DNA of 30,654 nt, taken from JADFOB01 sp964651325. Lineage in GTDB: Bacteria > Planctomycetota > Phycisphaerae > UBA1845. This document shows, piece after piece, positions 7,829-14,051 of the stretch. The notes under the pieces are model-generated. The model was given only the letters and a program-made list of their open reading frames with translations. It made no database searches and was not told the DNA's origin. The stretch's first letter is position 1, and each line of letters begins with the position of its first letter. The translations under genes were made by a program, and so were the position numbers. The stretch lies in assembly GCA_964651325.1 (NCBI GenBank), contig CAZYXP010000015.1, positions 1 to 30,654 of the forward strand. Direction: 5' to 3'.

Positions 7829-9028
7829 TCATGGCGCGACCGCCCCCATCGTAAGAATCGGTAGCAACAGCCCCAGGGCAATGCAAAACACGGCCATTGC
7901 CATGATGACCAGCAAGATCGGCTCGAGAACTCGAACCGCCAAATCCACCGTCCGCGCGGTTCTTGCTTCGTTGGTGTCGGCGATCTGAACCAGCACGGTC
8001 TCCAGGTTGTTGCCTTCCTCGGCCACCGCGATCATATCCACAACGGCCAGCGGAAAAAGCCCGCTCTTGCGAAGCGGATCGGATAGCGGCGCACCTTTCC
8101 GAACACTATCGCCGGCCTCTTCGATCAGGCTCACCAGAATCTGGTTACCGGCTGAATCCTTCGCAATCTTGAGCGCCTGTAGAATCGCCACCCCGTTGTG
8201 CAGCATGGTGCCCAGGATGCGGCAGAACCGACAGATCGCCACCATCGTGAAAATCTTGCCCACCAGCGGGGCTTTAAGCCTGAACTTGTCAGATAAGAGC
8301 TTTCCTTGGTCCGTCTTCATCCACGTCGATACCCCCAGGACCAAACCCGCTACAACCACCAGGAGCGCGAGATAATGATTCATAAGCACATCGCAAGTGC
8401 CAAACACCGCGACCGTCAAGAAGTTAAACGTTTCGGGTCGCAATTGGTCGCGGAGCTTGGGAACCACGAACAGCATCAGCAGCAAGACCACCCCGCCTCC
8501 GGCGAAGACTAGGATCGACGGGTAGATCATGGCCCCAATGACCTTGTTCCTCAGTTCGTCCTGCTTCTCCGTGAAAATAGCGATTCGCTCCAGCACGTCC
8601 TCGAGAAAGCCGCCTTCCTCACCGGCCCGCACCATGGAGGCGTCCAAGTGCGAAAACGCGTGGGGATGCTTCACCATCGCGTCGGCCAATGATTTACCGC
8701 CCGCCACGTCTTCGCGCAACTCCTTGACAATCTGCGGCAGCGAACCACCGGTCGCCTGCCTCGATAACACGTCGAGCGATCGGAGCATCGGCACGCCGGC
8801 ACGGAGCAGGTCCGCCAATTGGCTGTAGAAGGTGGTCAATTGAGCGAGCTTGACCCGTTTCCCTGACGAACCGCCGATCGCTCCATCCCCCGTCCCTTCG
8901 CTTACTTTGACCGGAAAGAGCGCCTGCTCCTCCAGCATGCGCAGCGCGACGTGATAGTTCTCCGCGGTCAAGACGCCGGTCACCGGCGCCCCGCTGTCAT
9001 TCACTGCCTTGTACGAAAAGCTGGGCAT
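7829..9028 (-). CDS. gspF: GspF inner-membrane platform protein
   Basis: A 399-residue polytopic membrane protein of normal GspF/PilC length. The start MPSFSYKAVNDSGAPVTGVLTAEN is the standard GspF opening. The protein has two T2SSF repeats (about 70-195 and 270-392), each beginning with a cytoplasmic helical bundle (LTTFYSQLADLLRAGVPMLRSLDVL; ICRFCRILGTMLHNGVAILQALKIAK). Membrane segments lie at about 170-192, 218-240 and 368-392. GspF anchors the GspE ATPase and the L/M proteins. The next gene, gspG, lies 134 bp downstream with no terminator seen between. The partner ATPase gene usually next to gspF is not upstream here. Confidence 0.97.
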   Translation of the reverse strand: MPSFSYKAVNDSGAPVTGVLTAENYHVALRMLEEQALFPVKVSEGTGDGAIGGSSGKRVKLAQLTTFYSQLADLLRAGVPMLRSLDVLSRQATGGSLPQIVKELREDVAGGKSLADAMVKHPHAFSHLDASMVRAGEEGGFLEDVLERIAIFTEKQDELRNKVIGAMIYPSILVFAGGGVVLLLMLFVVPKLRDQLRPETFNFLTVAVFGTCDVLMNHYLALLVVVAGLVLGVSTWMKTDQGKLLSDKFRLKAPLVGKIFTMVAICRFCRILGTMLHNGVAILQALKIAKDSAGNQILVSLIEEAGDSVRKGAPLSDPLRKSGLFPLAVVDMIAVAEEGNNLETVLVQIADTNEARTARTVDLAVRVLEPILLVIMAMAVFCIALGLLLPILTMGAVAP

Positions 9029-9345
9029 TCGTGGTTTCCATAGAGCCAGTTCTATTTTCGGACTTCACCGCCCGAATCGCCCCTTGTTTCCGACGCAAGC
9101 CAGAACCAAAAAACGCCCAACACACATGCTAGCGTTCAGGTCCAAAGCTCAAGATGCATGCGAAGATCGCCCAGATTCGTCCGAACCAACATCCGAGACA
9201 AACGCAACCTCATATATGAAATAAACTTACGCCAGCATGATCCAGGATCCCGCTAGAACCGGTACGCAGCGACCGGTACGCCGCCACATCGCCGGCGGAC
9301 TCCGTGGACTTCTACACACAAGGGCGATGGGCGATTGCAGTGGTC
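9029..9345. other. Intergenic spacer upstream of gspF
   Basis: No coding frame with a credible product was found. It must hold the gspF promoter on the minus strand, but I see no convincing -35/-10 pair. A 10-mer direct repeat ACCGGTACGC occurs at 9258-9267 and 9272-9281 with a 14-bp period, which could be an operator-like site. Confidence 0.4.
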
Positions 9346-9409
9346 CATGTAGCACAGCGGCCCTCCGCTGTGGAGGGGCAACCACCCAGCCGAGGGCGGC
9401 TAGGCTACG
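9346..9409 (+). repeat. Dispersed repeat, family B copy 1
   Basis: About 64 bp beginning CATGTAGCACAGCGGCCC, with an ACAGCGG/CCGCTGT palindrome and then CAGCCGAGGGCGGCT. A copy with about 80% identity lies in the same orientation at 10922-10985. It ends just downstream of the cmk stop, where GGCTAGGCTAC is also duplicated in tandem (9398-9408 and 9412-9422). Confidence 0.75.
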
Positions 9410-9418
9410 ATGGCTAGG

Positions 9419-10090
9419 CTACAACGGCTTGGCGTCCTGCTGGCCGAGGATCTGGATTAGGCAGTCCACCACGGCTTGGATCGTCAGATCGGTCGTGTCG
9501 ATCACCGTGGCCCCTTGTGCCGTAAGAAGTGGCTCCCATTGCTTCGAATCGATCGCGTCGCGAACGTGTAGGTTTTGCTTCACACCTGCGAGACTCACGT
9601 CCTGCCCGTCCGCCCGCAATTCCTCAAACCGGCGCCACGCACGAGCATCCGCAGTGGCATCGAGGACGAACTTGGCGTCGGCCATCGGGAATACGACGCT
9701 GCCCTGATCTCTCCCCTCAGCGATGAACGACTCAAGCTCGCTCCCAATTCGCCGCTGATACCCTACGAGCAAACCTCGAATCTCCGCGTTCTTGGCCACA
9801 AGCGAGGTCACCGCGCTAACTTGCATCGTCCGAATCAGCTCGCTGACGTCGCGGCCCTGAACCCGGACCCTTGTGTGGGTTGGCCCGCAATCGACTTGAA
9901 GATCCGCCTCCTGCGCGCAGGCAAACAACGCCCGGTCATCCTCGAAGGACACACCGGCCTGCAGCGCCGCGTACGCCAGGGCCCGATACATGGCCCCCGT
10001 ATCGAGGTAGGCCACATCGAGCCGCGCCGCGAGTTTGCGCGCAATCGTGGATTTTCCGGACCCCGCAGGCCCGTCGATGGTGACGATCAT
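9419..10090 (-). CDS. cmk: Cytidylate kinase
   Basis: A 223-residue P-loop kinase that phosphorylates CMP/dCMP with ATP in pyrimidine nucleotide synthesis. It has the P-loop GPAGSGKST at 7-15, YLDTGAMYRALAYAAL (29-44) for CMP recognition, the EGRDQGSVVFP motif (~125-135), a lid-like RRFEEL region and RDAIDSKQWEPL near the C-terminus. The last motif is odd. Cmk normally has a further Arg (RDxxDSxRxxxPL) that contacts the CMP phosphate; here that Arg is replaced and one residue is missing. The gene starts 53 bp after a response regulator gene and is probably cotranscribed with it. A dispersed repeat abuts its stop. Confidence 0.95.
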   Translation of the reverse strand: MIVTIDGPAGSGKSTIARKLAARLDVAYLDTGAMYRALAYAALQAGVSFEDDRALFACAQEADLQVDCGPTHTRVRVQGRDVSELIRTMQVSAVTSLVAKNAEIRGLLVGYQRRIGSELESFIAEGRDQGSVVFPMADAKFVLDATADARAWRRFEELRADGQDVSLAGVKQNLHVRDAIDSKQWEPLLTAQGATVIDTTDLTIQAVVDCLIQILGQQDAKPL

Positions 10091-10143
10091 GCGCTGCTAT
10101 GATAGTGGAAAACGCCTCTCGTCGAAAGCAAGCGATCGCCGTG

Positions 10144-10725
10144 CTACCGCTGCCCGACCGAAAGGCGATCCTCGAGCATCTCGCTCAGGGTTTGCACGTC
10201 AAAGGGCTTGGAAACAAAAGCGTCGAAGCCCTGCTGAACCAGCCCTTGCCCTGTGGCCTTGGAAAGCATGGTACCCGTCGCAATCAGGCAGGTATCACGC
10301 AATTCTTCCGTCGATCTAATCCACCGGACAATCAGCGCAGGAACCGCATCGGGGAGCGAGGCGTCTATCACGACCACATCCGGCTTCTCGCGCGCGGCCA
10401 CCGCGCCCGATTCCATGATCGAGGTGGCCGTGAAAGCATCGTAGTCGTGGCGATCTCGCAAAGCCTGCGCCAAGGCCTCGGCCAGCGAAAAATCGGCGTC
10501 AACGATCAGCACCTTGAGGCGACCCGTATCGACTTCGCCAAGCGGCATGCCATTGGCCCGCATGAACCGGATGAGTTGCTCCATCGGGATTCGACGATCC
10601 TTGCTCCCGGGAATCCTGTAGCCTCGCAGGTGTCCGGAATCGAACCACTTGGAAACCGTCCGGGGCGCCACACCGCAGATTTTGGCGACTTCCCCTGTCG
10701 TAAGTACTTTCTTCTTTGGTGCCAT
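10144..10725 (-). CDS. Response regulator with N-terminal excisionase/MerR-type HTH
   Basis: A 193-residue two-domain protein. Residues 7-55 (LTTGEVAKICGVAPRTVSKWFDSGHLRGYRIPGSKDRRIP) are an excisionase/BldC-like winged HTH. Residues 70-188 are a receiver domain with acidic pocket D76/D78, phosphoacceptor D121 (VVVIDASLP), Thr150 (IATGT) and Lys173 (SKPF), so it appears phosphorylation-competent. Most response regulators place the DNA-binding domain after the receiver; the reverse order is unusual. I chose the ATG at 10725 because the HTH begins just after it and AGG lies seven bases upstream; an upstream in-frame extension of 20 residues looks non-coding. No histidine kinase is nearby. cmk follows 53 bp downstream. 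Confidence 0.88.
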   Translation of the reverse strand: MAPKKKVLTTGEVAKICGVAPRTVSKWFDSGHLRGYRIPGSKDRRIPMEQLIRFMRANGMPLGEVDTGRLKVLIVDADFSLAEALAQALRDRHDYDAFTATSIMESGAVAAREKPDVVVIDASLPDAVPALIVRWIRSTEELRDTCLIATGTMLSKATGQGLVQQGFDAFVSKPFDVQTLSEMLEDRLSVGQR

Positions 10726-10785
10726 CACAATACCTAACGCAACCCACGACCAAACCGGTCGCGCGACGCCGAATCGCCCACCCAA

Positions 10786-10921
10786 ACCCGGAAACGGCCC
10801 GCCTGGACCGCCCCCAAGGTTGATCGGCCTGGTGGTTTGGTGACTGAACTTCGACGAAATGGGGTCGCCCCGGATGGCCCGATAACGCGGCCGCTCGGTG
10901 AGTACTGACTCGGTGGTGTGG
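10786..10921. other. Intergenic spacer upstream of the regulator gene
   Basis: Part of a non-coding interval of nearly 400 bp between the LysM gene stop and the regulator start. Frames here have no recognisable product. The promoter of the regulator-cmk pair should lie here, but I see no clear sigma70 match. Confidence 0.35.
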
Positions 10922-10985
10922 CATGTAGCACAGCGGCCCCCCGCTGTGTGTGGGCAGCCCGCCAGCCGAGGGCGGCTGGACTACG
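10922..10985 (+). repeat. Dispersed repeat, family B copy 2
   Basis: Shares CATGTAGCACAGCGGCCC and the downstream GCCAGCCGAGGGCGGCT block with 9346-9409, in the same orientation. The two copies bracket the regulator-cmk pair. Confidence 0.75.
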
Positions 10986-11122
10986 CCTGACCGGCTAGCC
11001 CATGACTGGCGGGCCAGACCACATATGACCCGCCGAAATCGTCAAGAACCAGCGTGAAAGTGCGCTGAAGCGATTGCAGCATTTGTGTTGTAGTTATCTG
11101 GTAAGCCACCGCGCCGCCGCGG

Positions 11123-12331
11123 CTACTTGGACGGAAGCTTGAGCACTTGGCCGATCCGCAGTCGCGACGGATCGTCGCCCACGAGTTTCGCGTTCAATTC
11201 GTAGAGCGAACGCCAACGACCGGCATCTCCGAGTTGACTACCGGCTATGCCGTAGAACGTATCACCGGCCTTGACCGTGTAGGTCTTGGCCGACCCGTTG
11301 GAACGCTGACCATCCCGCGTGGAAACCCGTCGCACAGGCGCCGATGTGGGCTTAGTGGCTGGATCGCCCACTGGGAGGGGCGGGATTCTGACGACCGTCC
11401 CCAAGGCGAGTCGGCGGGGATCAGTGATCTTCGGATTGCTCTTCAACAGGAAAGACACATGTCTTTCATGGCCGTAGTACATTTTTGCCAACGCCGCGAG
11501 CGAGTCACCCGGTTGGACCCGGTGCATATCCACGGCCACGTTACGATGATTCACTTTGGTTGGCGACGTGGCAGGTTTTCGACGGGTAGTGGTGGCCGCT
11601 CCCCTTTTCGCAATCGCGTTGCCTTTTGTGGAATTGCGCAGATTCGGTCGGGCAGTGCCACGGGCGCCTCGATGCAGCGGGTTCCTTCGCTTGGAGGCAT
11701 CGGCCGACTTTGGCCCCGCAGGCGTGCCGCCGGTTTTCGTGGCCGGCTTTGCCGCATTGCCCTGACGCGCGTTCGTAGTGCCCGGACGGCTGGATAATTT
11801 ACCTGCATCACCAGGGACCGTGCTCCCCGGATTACGCGCAGTCGGAGCACCGCCCCCACCGCGCTGGGCTCGGGCAGTCGAGGTCTTGCCGGGCCTTATC
11901 GACTTGACGGGCGGCGAGGCAGGGGACGCCCGGACCGGTTTTGGCTTCGGCGTCTTGGACGCAGCGGCTTGCCTAGTCTTATTCTTGTTTTGTTGCCCAG
12001 TGCGAGCGCTGGCAGTCTTCGATCGCCTGGACGCGGACGGCTTTGCGGCTGTCTTATTCTTTGCAATTGCTCTACGAGTATTCTTGCCCGGCGACGCCTT
12101 GCCTGGTTGCCTGCGTGCGACATTTTGCTTGGCCGCGCCGGTTGATTTTGCGGGGGCGCCCGTATTCCGAACGCCGGACTTCTGGCCCGCGGCGGGCTTG
12201 GCGACATCCGCTAGCGACTTCTTGGCCATCTCGACAGGCTGTTCATCGCTGTCGCCGTCCATGTAATATCCGCCGGCCACGAGAACCGTCGCGAGCGCGA
12301 TCACCACACCAAGCTTCACATCCGTGCGCAT
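11123..12331 (-). CDS. Membrane-anchored LysM protein with long basic linker
   Basis: A 402-residue protein. Residues 7-24 (LGVVIALATVLVAGGYYM) form one membrane anchor or uncleaved signal. Residues ~36-268 are a Lys/Arg/Ala/Pro/Thr/Ser-rich linker of very high positive charge. Two LysM domains follow, at ~269-318 (HRVQPGDSLAALAKMYYG...LALGTVVRIPPLP) and ~350-400 (YTVKAGDTFYGIAGSQLGD...LRIGQVLKLP). LysM domains bind N-acetylglucosamine polymers, so the C-terminus probably contacts peptidoglycan, with the linker spanning the envelope. The start is the ATG at 12331, with GGAGG five bases upstream; a longer frame exists but lacks this. No catalytic domain is present, so it may be structural or a scaffold. 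Confidence 0.86.
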   Translation of the reverse strand: MRTDVKLGVVIALATVLVAGGYYMDGDSDEQPVEMAKKSLADVAKPAAGQKSGVRNTGAPAKSTGAAKQNVARRQPGKASPGKNTRRAIAKNKTAAKPSASRRSKTASARTGQQNKNKTRQAAASKTPKPKPVRASPASPPVKSIRPGKTSTARAQRGGGGAPTARNPGSTVPGDAGKLSSRPGTTNARQGNAAKPATKTGGTPAGPKSADASKRRNPLHRGARGTARPNLRNSTKGNAIAKRGAATTTRRKPATSPTKVNHRNVAVDMHRVQPGDSLAALAKMYYGHERHVSFLLKSNPKITDPRRLALGTVVRIPPLPVGDPATKPTSAPVRRVSTRDGQRSNGSAKTYTVKAGDTFYGIAGSQLGDAGRWRSLYELNAKLVGDDPSRLRIGQVLKLPSK

Positions 12332-12412
12332 AGCATCCTCCCTTTGTACGGCCGCACCGTGGGAACGTGGAAAAAGTTTGCGAAGTGCAAAGCGTCCATG
12401 CGAAACGAGCAT

Positions 12413-12624
12413 CCATGCCCATTCTCAGGCTCAATCACCGAACCTCGGCAATCTCACGCGGACCCATCCGCGCCGACGCACACACCAAGACGGAGCATGC
12501 ACGCCCCTAAAGTTTAAACCACCGTTCTTACCCGGTCAAGCGATCTTCACATTGGCGTGGGTGTGGCTAGCGTTTGTGGCGGGGGGGCATAAACCTTCAG
12601 GCTGATCGAACGCCGATCTTTCTT
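12413..12624. other. Intergenic spacer upstream of the LysM gene
   Basis: No supportable gene. Contains the candidate LysM promoter and a GC-rich stretch with a run of G residues near 12580. It forms part of a 450-bp non-coding interval together with the family C repeat. Confidence 0.4.
12511..12539 (-). promoter_or_regulatory. Candidate sigma70 promoter for the LysM gene
   Basis: On the minus strand TTGACC (12539-12534), a 17-bp spacer and TAAACT (12516-12511) match sigma70 at 5/6 and 4/6 positions. It would give a 5' leader of about 170 nt ahead of the LysM gene. Confidence 0.4.
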
Positions 12625-12686
12625 TCCTGCAGCCTTCTGAAAGGCTGCGCTGTAGTAGTAGTGGGTCCGCCTCGGGCTGCGCCACT
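12625..12686 (+). repeat. Dispersed palindromic repeat, family C copy 1
   Basis: Starts TCCTGCAGCC, with GCAGCCTT/AAGGCTGC arms, then TAGTAG and GTGGGTCCGC. A related copy lies at 30528-30587 in the same orientation. The second hairpin, clear in the other copy, is degenerate here. Confidence 0.7.
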
Positions 12687-12781
12687 CGTCTATGACTAAC
12701 GTCGGGAAGGATATCAGGGGTCGTCTGAGCGTCACATCGCGAATACGTCACGGAAAAGCCGACCCGTTCAGGTACCCGGAT

Positions 12782-13315
12782 TCAACGACCGATCCGGACG
12801 CGCGTTAGATACTCATCGTCCACGAGGGAAAACTCGAAGGTGACTCTTGACCCACAAAACCCCACCGGGTCTTCGGTCACCCAGCGCTCTTGTCCGGTTC
12901 CAAACACATCGCCGGACTCGGCCTCGGTGAAGACTCCGCCAAGGGTGCCGATGGTTAAACCGGGCGTGCAAGGTAGCGGTATGGAGTCGGTAGCGCGGGG
13001 CGAAATGATCCCGCTTCCGGCCAGCCCGATGCTCCGGGTCACCAGGTTCTCCTCCGCGAAGAGGTTGTCTCGGACGGGCTCAATCACTTCATTGGAGACG
13101 AAGAACTGTACATCGACCGCGGTGGAATCCGTCAGATTGACGAATTGAACCGTCACGACGTTCGTTCGACCTTGCCCTTCGTCGTTTTGTACGAGCAATT
13201 GGCCCCCAGCGGATTCTGGCGCATCCATGGGAGCGAATAGCCCGCAACCTGAGGCAAGCAAGAGCGTTGACATGAACCAAAGCGAGATGGGGGTGTTTCG
13301 GAAGCGATTCATCAT
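12782..13315 (-). CDS. Small predicted lipoprotein of unknown function
   Basis: A 177-residue protein that I do not recognise. The N-terminus MMNRFRNTPISLWFMSTLLLASGC has a basic start, a hydrophobic core and the lipobox LASGC, so Cys24 would be lipidated and the protein anchored to a membrane facing the periplasm or outside. The mature part is beta-rich with VVTVQFVNLTDSTAVDVQFFVSN, which resembles a small beta-sandwich, and two further cysteines (CTPG and FCGS) that could form a disulfide. The ATG pair at 13315/13312 best fits a signal peptide; an upstream TTG at 13333 is possible. No strong ribosome site was seen. It stands alone between long spacers. Confidence 0.72.
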   Translation of the reverse strand: MMNRFRNTPISLWFMSTLLLASGCGLFAPMDAPESAGGQLLVQNDEGQGRTNVVTVQFVNLTDSTAVDVQFFVSNEVIEPVRDNLFAEENLVTRSIGLAGSGIISPRATDSIPLPCTPGLTIGTLGGVFTEAESGDVFGTGQERWVTEDPVGFCGSRVTFEFSLVDDEYLTRVRIGR

Positions 13316-13488
13316 TGCGGAATTATCGACCAAGCCTAGCGATTCGCATCATGTTCTCATACGAGCGCAAGACTACCACGTCCCGCGACTTCACAATTCC
13401 ATTTCCACTTTAACCCGAAGGTCGATTCGTGGCAGCCGAGCCGGGCTCGTTTGCGTTAACCAAACAGGCAGTCCCTAGCCGATGGGGT
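13316..13488. other. Intergenic spacer between the lipoprotein gene and the nusA promoter
   Basis: Divergent spacer. A short palindrome CGAGCCGGGCTCG lies near 13437-13450, without a T-tract. No gene or clear minus-strand promoter was seen. Confidence 0.35.
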
Positions 13489-13516
13489 TTGACACCTGGC
13501 ATGTGGGATTTATAAT
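13489..13516 (+). promoter_or_regulatory. Consensus sigma70 promoter of the nusA-infB operon leader
   Basis: TTGACA (13489-13494) and TATAAT (13511-13516) are both 6/6 matches, separated by 16 bp. Transcription should start near 13523, about 530 nt before the nusA ATG. Confidence 0.8.
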
Positions 13517-13522
13517 CCCGGC

Positions 13523-13849
13523 TTGGTTGTATGCCATCGTGAAGCGGGCCTGTGGTGCCGGCTTTGTGAGGCCTTGCGGAACCGCCGGGCGACCCGGGAC
13601 GGGATTGGTGCGTCTGCACCGACCGATCTGGCGCTAGGTTGGAGTTGTCGATCTGAGGACGGCTGAGATGATGGAACAGGCTTTTGGAGATGTGTGTCGT
13701 GCCCGCTGAACCGCGCAAGCACGATTGCCTCCGCACAAAGCTATCGGCTGGACTCTTTTGTCGGAGTGGTCAGATGGCCTAATTGCCGATTCTCATCGAT
13801 ACGCCATAGGTCGGTTCCGCGTGGGTGGCTTTGCGCCCACGCTTTTTTT
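13523..13849 (+). ncRNA. Putative structured leader RNA or independent small RNA ahead of nusA
   Basis: About 327 nt bounded by a consensus promoter and a strong intrinsic terminator, with no credible reading frame. Several helices can be drawn. GGTGC-GTCT-GCACC (13607-13620) extends with flanking pairs. CCGGG-CGA-CCCGG lies near 13584-13597. A long-range AGCGGGC (13543-13549) pairs with GCCCGCT (13701-13707), in competition with a local TCGTGC/GCACGA hairpin (13697-13723). ATCGGC/GCCGAT pair at 13743-13790. It lacks the landmarks of RNase P RNA, tmRNA and SRP RNA that I know. It could be an attenuated leader controlling nusA or a free RNA; the sequence alone does not decide. Confidence 0.5.
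13819..13849 (+). terminator. Intrinsic terminator/attenuator upstream of nusA
   Basis: Nine base pairs (GCGTGGGTG with CGCCCACGC, one G-U) close a six-base loop, followed by seven Ts (13843-13849). It lies 200 nt before the nusA ATG and after the operon promoter, so readthrough would be needed for nusA expression from that promoter. Confidence 0.88.
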
Positions 13850-14051
13850 GTGGAAATAGGTGGCCCTTGAACATGCTATTACAAGAGTCCAATCGCTGGC
13901 CACTAGACGCGACCGGAGTCACGGTGCCGGCCGATCCTGTCGGTCGATCCGGATGGCTACAGCAGGCAAATGGGCGCATCTTCCAAGTGTACGGGAACAA
14001 CGACGGAATCGATCGCGGTGGTTTGAGCCGCATTTCCCTTGGGGGTACTTG

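Noticed and set aside
12536..12751. Two short minus-strand frames
   Set aside because: They overlap the family C repeat and each other in different frames and have no recognisable product.
13743..13812. A tRNA-like segment before the nusA terminator
   Set aside because: No T-loop consensus or acceptor stem could be formed, and no anticodon arm is evident.
13523..13849. Known RNAs (RNase P, tmRNA, SRP RNA)
   Set aside because: The conserved cores of these RNAs were looked for and not found.
13860..14051. N-terminal extension of NusA by 64 codons
   Set aside because: The family start matches the ATG at 14052; the extension is Arg/Trp-rich and starts right after the terminator.
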